Assembly (NCBI GenBank): GCA_028023455.1
Contig: JAQFVV010006313.1
Span: 3,267,147-3,331,146, forward strand
DNA: 64,000 nt
Origin: Epiperipatus broadwayi
Lineage: Eukaryota > Onychophora > Udeonychophora > Euonychophora > Peripatidae
Direction: 5' to 3'
This document shows positions 58,258-64,000 of the stretch, piece after piece (the stretch's first letter is position 1; the number at the start of each line of letters is the position of its first letter). The position numbers and the translations under genes were made by a program. The notes below the pieces were generated by a model. That model searched no databases. It saw only the letters and a list, made by a program, of their open reading frames with translations, and had not been told where the DNA came from.

Positions 58258-59062
58258 TAGAGAGATTGAATCCTTAGGCTTGGTTATTATATTGCTGATC
58301 TTTTGATGAGTCGAAAATGCTGAATTTATATTAAAGCATTTTAATATACATCCAATACTGTCTGTAGTTCCTTTTACATATTGGACACAAATCCTAATAG
58401 CTGATTTATCATCTCTTTGTTTTTTATTTTGTCCATTTTGGGCTTGAAATAAGGCTTTTTTATATAAATTTAAAATTATAACTATTTGCTAATAAAACAC
58501 TATTAATATGATTTATTTCTTCTTCCAGATGTGACTTATCTGAAAAGTTAAATTCTCTCTTTAAAAAAGTTTTGGATACAGAAACTATCTGAGTTGGGTG
58601 ATTATGAGAATGGAAATGAAAATATCTATCAGTATGTATATTGTTTCTGTAAAATGAAAAAATAAACTATTTGGTGTTCTGGTGACTAGAACATCAAGAA
58701 AATGGAGTTTTTCATCAGACTCTGTCTCCATTGTAAATTTCATATGAGGATGCATATTATTTAAATGTAAAAAAAATCATCTAATTTATTTTTTTCATGT
58801 TGCCATATGACAAAAGTGTCATTTATGTATCTGAGCAAATGAAACGTTTTAAAGATGTTGATTCTAAAGCACGAGTTTCTATATTACTCATGAGTAAATC
58901 AGTTATTACTCCTGAGATAGGTGAGCCCATGAGAGTACCAAAAACTCGTCTGTAATGCTGTCCATTGTATACAAAATATGTGTTCAAGACTTGTGTGATC
59001 AAGTTGAAACATCCGGTATATCAATATTTAAATTTTTTAACATGGATGAACCCACAAAATAT
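58258..59062. mobile_element. Composite PLE fragment: minus RT joined to plus 3' end
   Basis: 58258-58982 is a minus-strand PLE piece: RT motif B (GTLMGSPISG near 58940), a broken YIDD region near 58825, LDV and the stretch leading to GIY-YIG, with many stops. At about 58985 it switches to the plus-strand pseudo-LTR end: ACTTGTGTGATCAAGTTGAA (stem-loop plus GAAAC), then AACATGGATGAACCC and a TA run. The two parts are in opposite orientations. Confidence 0.75.
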
Positions 59063-59064
59063 GT

Positions 59065-60180
59065 CTTATATATATATAAACAAAATCATAATAATTTATT
59101 TTTCTTTTCTCTCTTTTTTATTATATAGTTTTAAATACAAAGTTCATTAAATTTGTTATTTAGTTGATCCCATGGTGATTTTGATTAAGGATTAGAAAGG
59201 AGGTGACGGATATTTTAAAGGAATTCCATTAAGACAAAATTTAACAGTTCTTCAAATAAACAGTCTATTGTCCATTAATACTTGCTAGGAAGATAATTAT
59301 GACTAGGTATAAAGAGTTGATAATTCTTAGAAATATATATAATACATGGATTGATTCAAATGCTGGTGGTTTTCCTCTGGATATTCACGTTTTGCTGATT
59401 TTCTTGTGTCTTCTTTTCAAGAGATAAATTTTTTTATTTTCTTTTTTATTATATATATATATATTTTTCATCAACATCATTATACCATCATAGAACTTTA
59501 GGGAGTAAGACAGTTGACTGGAGGTTTGCAAGTCCCATGACTATTTATTTTTTCAACAATTCATCTTGGTTATAAATTCATCATTCTATTTATGTTTTTT
59601 TAAATTCTCTGGTAACAAAATCGATTTATCTGACTTAAAAGATTATTAAGAAGTAATGAAACTTTTCCTCAAAGAATAAACAACCCCTCTGCAAAATCTC
59701 TTCTTGGTGCCAGAATTTCCACAGTATCCTTTGAATACTTGTTCTTTGAAACTACATGATGTACATTCGAGTATGTTCAGATGTCGGTACAGACACCTTT
59801 TACATGCTTTAGAACATCATTGCCTTCAAATAATAAAAAATATTTACATTGAATAAAAAAATAACTGAAATAAAATAAATAAATATTTATATAAATTTAT
59901 TAAACTTCAATAAAGCAGCTCTCTTATACATAATATAAATAACCGTACACATATATTCCATTAGTAATATTATAATCACAACTATCAATAATGATTTAAT
60001 CTATTAGTTTAAATACCTTGTTATTTATTTACTTAAAACAACATTATGCACTTAAAATGCAAATGAAAGAAAATGCTACCTTTATAAATTTTCTAAATTG
60101 AAAAGCTTGAATTGGAACAAAAAGACAAATTTATCCGCAAAAATGAAATTAACACAACAGTTTTATATTATTTTATTTTT
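59065..60180. other. AT-rich stretch, little recognised
   Basis: 59640-59830 is slightly richer (CTTCTTGGTGCCAGAATTTC) but without a supported frame. Confidence 0.4.
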
Positions 60181-60182
60181 TC

Positions 60183-60262
60183 TCATGTGTCATAGCATCA
60201 GCAGGGAAGCAAACCTGCTAACCCGGGACACCTCTCGCTGACCTGTCGACCACCAATGCTTG
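60183..60262 (-). repeat. tRNA-derived SINE-like fragment
   Basis: The minus strand reads GGTGGTCGACAGGTCAGCGA, then CCCGGGTTAGCAGGTTTGCT, then CCCTGC, tRNA-like with an A-box-like start and a degenerate B box (GGTTTGCTTCC). This GC-rich patch stands out in AT-rich DNA. No cloverleaf. Confidence 0.45.
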
Positions 60263-61030
60263 ACAAAACAGTTTTATTTTTAAAAGCTAGATATATGATG
60301 GGTAACTACAATACACTTAATGAAGTTTTTTTTAATTTTAGTTTTAAAAATCGTGTATTTTAAAATTCTTAGTAGGGATCAACTACTACAGTAAATACAT
60401 ATAAACAGAAAACATTCATAAATAATTGTATCAAATCCAGAAATTAAAAGAATGAGAGAAAAAGAGCAAAATAAAATAAAAGTTATTTAATGAATATCCA
60501 ATTTACTCTGAAATGTTTTAAAATAACCAAAAATGTCTTATAGTCTGTTAATTTTAATTAATGTGATTTTTTCATTGACACTTCAACATTTTTCCTAATT
60601 GCAGCTCTCTATTATAATAGATGTTGCCCATTATTGGCGGGATTCTTTGCTATACTTTTTTAAGTATTATACTTGTTTAGATTGTATTAAAATAATCTTT
60701 ATAATAAAAATACATCTCTGCAAAAAAAAAACCACCCTGCTATACATAAATCTCTTTTACAAATGATTGTTGCTTTTCAATTTTTTTTATTAGTTCACTT
60801 TTCAAAATAGTAACATGTAAAAGATTATAAAATTAGATCTTATGATTTAGTCATCTTATTATTAAAAAGTCTTATAGTGTTTTTATTTATATTTTATTTC
60901 CATACATTAGATGAGTACAATAATAGCTACAGGTTCATGATCATATATATATATATATAATAAAGTTTGATATCTGTATTCGTTTCACAATATATGTAAT
61001 ATACAAATCAATATATATATATATCAAAAT
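60263..61030. other. AT-rich stretch, nothing recognised
   Basis: No supported feature beyond TA runs. Confidence 0.45.
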
Positions 61031-61032
61031 AT

Positions 61033-61342
61033 AGTACAATTTACATAAATTATATTCTTTTAGAAGTACTTTCGACTATACATTTTGTAGTCTTTATCAA
61101 CTATATAACATAAAATAAAATAAAATAAAAGAGGCTATGTTGATTTCAAGAAATCGTCAAATGTTAATTAATTGCCAGTCATCAAATGTTAAGATAACAG
61201 AATTGTGGGAAATCTCAATTGAACTATGGGTATTGTTAAAGGTTGTCTCGTTTTGATTATTCAATGTTATATAGTTGATAAAGACTACAAAATGTATAGT
61301 CGAAAGTACTTCTAAAAGAATATAATTTATGTAAATTGTACT
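61033..61342. repeat. Perfect-looking 78-bp inverted repeat, family B pair
   Basis: 61033-61110 and 61265-61342 are exact or nearly exact reverse complements. Each arm holds GTTGATAAAGACTACAAAAT, TAGTC and GAAAGTACTTC, a hammerhead-like core. The plus unit extends upstream to about 61160 (ATGTTAAGATAACAG), whereas the minus unit has only the core and 3' part. The near identity of the arms means one was made from the other recently, or they are kept alike by conversion. Confidence 0.8.
61273..61312 (+). ncRNA. Hammerhead-like core, family B, right arm
   Basis: GTTGATAAA, GACTA, 9-nt loop, TAGTC, GAAAGTAC. Stem II is perfect; GAAA is followed by self-complementary GTAC. The core reads UUGAUAA for CUGAUGA. 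The reverse-complement twin is at 61063-61102. Confidence 0.5.
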
Positions 61343-61344
61343 GT

Positions 61345-61900
61345 ATTTATATATATATGGCATAATTATCAATGAAGAGACCAGCTATGAATAATAAATT
61401 GATTTTTTTTGGCAACAGGGTTTGACAGTATGTACAATAAAAGATTAATCATTTTTGACATTGTTGAATAACTTCAGTTAGAGGAATGAAAATTTAAATC
61501 ATGTATGATATATATTGCAAAAAATAATATACTATTACCAGAAAGTACAATTGAAATCCAATATTTAAAATATCTTAATATTATAATAATGTGTGACATT
61601 AATCTTATAAATGAAAACCTTATAAATATATAGCAAATAAATTTTAATTACTGTATCTACACATGAAATATAGTGCTCTATTTTTAAAAATACACTATAA
61701 ACAGTAAAAGATATAATTGTAGCAATTAATAATCATGGTTGTGGTGTACAACATCAAAAATGCAATCTCTTGTTACAGACAAAATAATAAAAATATATAA
61801 TAAAAAGTAATTAATTTGTGCACTATTCATTATATATAAAAAATAAAGTAGCGCCAATTATTATTTGCCTGAATATTTGTGATGATGGTATATGACATGT
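61345..61900. other. AT-rich stretch, nothing recognised
   Basis: No supported feature. Confidence 0.4.
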
Positions 61901-61904
61901 GATA

Positions 61905-62260
61905 TGTTGGATTATTTCCACCATCGATCAGTAAATGTTGAATGTATAGAAAAGTTTAAACTTTATTTAAACTTTTCAAATACAAACAACTTGCTAGTAA
62001 TAACGCACAAATAGACAACAACACAGATGTATGTTATTACTAATAAATTTTTTATATTCGAAAAGTTTAAATAAAGGTTAAATTTTTCTATACATACAAC
62101 ATTTACAAATAGATGGTGGAAATAGCTTAATATATTAAATTGTTTATTTGAGTGTTATTACTAACAACTCGTTTGTGTTTGAAAAGTTTAAATAAAGTTT
62201 AAAGTTTACTGTACATTGAACATTTACCGATAGATTGTGAAAATAGTCCAACATATTACC
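61905..62260. repeat. Cluster of hammerhead-SINE tails
   Basis: 61905-62030 (minus) and 62032-62130 (plus) are facing tails, and 62140-62260 is another plus tail. Shared words: GTTGGAYTATTTCCA or its complement, AAAAGTTTAAATAAAG, TGTTATTACTAA. None keeps the tRNA-like head or core. Confidence 0.7.
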
Positions 62261-62269
62261 ACAATCATC

Positions 62270-62625
62270 AATTATATATATTTAATTATTTAAAAAATTA
62301 ACCTTAGCATTGTGTGTATTTTTGGTAATATTTTTCAGATATGAATAATAAAGCAAAGTGCCTATTAAAAACAAGCATATTAAACTTAAAATGGCTGATG
62401 TCTACTAATTGTATTTTTGTATCTCCATGTATATATATGTATACATTTAATATTAATTAATTTACAATATAAAGATTACATTCCACGCAATGCTTTAAAA
62501 TATTATTTAACAAATGCAAAAATTTTGATAACCATAGTTTTGCGTAATTATAATACATATTGTTTTATTTAATGTTTATTATAATTATTCACAATAATGA
62601 ATCGATCAGAATAAGTATAAAATAT
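62270..62625. other. AT-rich stretch, nothing recognised
   Basis: No supported feature. Confidence 0.4.
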
Positions 62626-62731
62626 GTAAATTGTTGGACTATTTCCATCATCTATAAGTGAAATTTAAACTTTCCAAATACAAACAACTTGTTAGTACTA
62701 ACACACAAATAGACAACACAGGTTAGTAATT

Positions 62732-62775
62732 ACACAACGTTTTGATTAGTATTATTCTTCAACCTTCTTCAGTTG
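62732..62775 (-). ncRNA. Hammerhead-like core, left copy
   Basis: Minus strand: ACTGAAGAAGGTTG, AAGAATAATACTAATC, AAAACGTTGTG. CTGAAGA is intact; GAAAC has become AAAAC. Confidence 0.45.
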
Positions 62776-62883
62776 TTCTTGGCCTGATATGCACAGTGAC
62801 TTTACTTGTATAGATGTTGAACTAACACCTTTAGATTCAACTTCTATGTAAATACAAACCACTATGCATATCAGGTCAGCAAA

Positions 62884-62925
62884 CCTGAAGAAGTGTGGAG
62901 AATAATACTACTGGAAACGTTGTGC
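62884..62925 (+). ncRNA. Hammerhead-like core, right copy
   Basis: CCTGAAGAAGTGTGG, AGAATAATACTACT, GGAAACGTTGTGC. Both conserved boxes (CUGAAGA and GAAAC) are intact, and ACGT after GAA is self-complementary as in dimeric type I hammerheads. Stem II pairing (AGU/ACU) is weak. Confidence 0.5.
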
Positions 62926-63069
62926 AATTACTAATGTGTTGTCTATCTGTGAGTTATTACTAACAAGTTATTTGTATTTGAAAAGTTTAAATAAAATTTA
63001 CAATTTTCTATACATTCAACATTCACTCATAGATGATGGAAACAGTCCAACATATCACAACCAATAATA

Positions 63070-63755
63070 TACCATTATCACATACTGCAGACACACATTA
63101 GGTATAAAAGAGTTAAAACTTTTTTTTTCTGAGCTTTTGTATTGATTAAAAGAAAGCCAGCTGCAGAGATAAATCTCCTAACTGAAATTTTACTGTTTGC
63201 AAATTCTTATTAACCTGATTATGTTACTCTTCTACTTAAGTAAATGATTTTAATTTACTAGGTAAAGGTTGTTACGAAGAAATCCTTATAGAAATATTTC
63301 AATTGTTCTACACATTTTATTTTAGTCTTGCTAATTTTCTAATAAAATTAATGTTGTAGTCGAGATATAATTTTTAAATAAATAACATGATTTCTAAAAA
63401 AAAAGTTTTTAAATTCTCTTACGTTTTTAATAATTAGATTTGTGTTTATATATATAAATTCTCTATTTTTTCATGTAAGTCATTTATTTTGAACCTATGG
63501 GGAGTCATTTGAGATCTCAAAAAGGAAGTAAGTTTAAAATATAAACAATCCATTGGCCATTGTTGTGTTGTCAAAAAATGGATATATATATATATTTATT
63601 GAAATATTAAATTCCTACACATTTTTAGTTTAGAATTAAGTTTAAAATTTGTAATTACATAAAAAGTTAATACTTTTTCCGTTTCAATTAAGAAATTTCC
63701 GGTTATATATACATATCTTTGTATATGATTTTCTACCATAAAACTTATTATATAT
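63070..63755. other. AT-rich stretch, nothing recognised
   Basis: No supported feature. Confidence 0.4.
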
Positions 63756-63759
63756 GACT

Positions 63760-64000
63760 ACAACATTTTTTTTAGTGCCATCTATAGTTATATGTAAAAA
63801 GTTATCATGCAAGCTCGTCCAAAATACTTCTCAATCATATAAATGGGGGATTATTTTCCAAATGGTTTCTCTACCCTCTTCCAGTTTTTCTATTGCTCTT
63901 TCCATTTCTGTCAAAATATATCAAAACCAAAATAGGTGACATAGAGTACCCTTGCCTTAATCCCATCCTATTTTAACTTTAACTGATTCTGCATTTCCTA
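63760..64000 (-). pseudogene. LINE reverse transcriptase fragment at window edge
   Basis: Minus strand: NRMGLRQGYSMSPI (about 63910-63965) is RT motif B (GxRQGxxxSP), followed by YFD-like residues, a segment with RAIEKLEEGR in another frame and NHLENNP, equal to the GNHLVNNIRFADD stretch that precedes the FADD motif in CR1/L2-like LINEs. Frames are broken. Upstream parts lie outside the window. Confidence 0.6.

Larger units (their letters stand above)
62628..63060. mobile_element. Inverted pair of hammerhead-SINE elements, best-preserved
   Basis: Left copy 62628-62805 (minus) and right copy 62862-63060 (plus) share, outward from the centre, GCATATCAGG(C/T)C, the hammerhead-like core, AATTACTAA, TTGTCTAT, AGTTTAAAT and GATGATGGAAA. 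They face each other across a 60-bp centre with GTTCAAC/GATTCAAC, possible remains of B boxes. The layout is the same as at 10320-10775. Confidence 0.7.

Overview
The window reads as repeat-dense DNA from a very AT-rich invertebrate animal (roughly 70-75% A+T by eye). The mobile-element mix is typical of metazoans: Penelope-like elements (PLEs), a Merlin-type DNA transposon, hAT fossils, several LINE fossils, a Gypsy-like LTR element and tRNA-derived SINE-like pieces. A cnidarian of the Hydra type or a lophotrochozoan would fit; nothing here decides between them. I recognise no host gene, rRNA or functional tRNA gene. Almost every open frame is transposon-derived or a chance frame.

Layout. 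1-9 kb: AT-rich sequence with two large foldback (inverted-repeat) structures (1190-2830 and 4132-5015), a decayed coding remnant I cannot name, long TA microsatellites and a short repeat carrying a TATAGCGCTATG core. 9.6-11.2 kb: a GIY-YIG (PLE) fragment, an inverted pair of elements combining tRNA-like promoter boxes with a hammerhead-like core, and a LINE C-terminus. 12-14.1 kb: a less AT-rich block with a 62-64 bp tandem array. 17.6-22.8 kb: an LTR retrotransposon with 1.73 kb LTRs, primer site, purine tract and TATA box, but only gag inside; its 3' end runs into a 500-N assembly gap. 23.2-29.3 kb: debris of other LTR elements (an antisense LTR-like promoter, a Gypsy integrase C-terminus, purine tracts) and four tandem-repeat arrays. 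29.3-39 kb: three LINE fossils and a 0.65 kb hairpin. 40.16-44.95 kb: a complete Merlin transposon with terminal inverted repeats, an 8-bp target duplication, an intact 297-aa DDE transposase behind a 5'-UTR intron, and four internal tandem arrays. 45-46 kb: a ZBED5-like hAT transposase fossil. 51-55.1 kb: a nearly full-length but frame-broken PLE (RT plus GIY-YIG) with two direct pseudo-LTRs and an adjoining inverted partial copy; a third copy lies at 58.3-59.1 kb. 57.6-63.1 kb: several inverted pairs of short hammerhead-like elements. The right edge cuts into another LINE RT fragment.

How the parts relate. Two elements look recent: the Merlin (intact ORF, clean TSD) and the gag-only LTR element (LTRs almost identical). 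The latter would need pol supplied in trans, and the only pol piece in the window is a broken integrase tail 1.8 kb beyond its 3' LTR. The most interesting theme is that at least six unrelated-looking sequences in both halves of the window can fold into the same plan: a CTGAAGA-like core, a short stem-loop, then GAAA plus a short (often self-complementary) sequence. That is the plan of type I hammerhead ribozymes known from PLEs. Many of these copies sit head-to-head as inverted pairs. I infer a set of PLE-related, hammerhead-bearing non-autonomous retroelements; covariance-model searches are needed to prove it.
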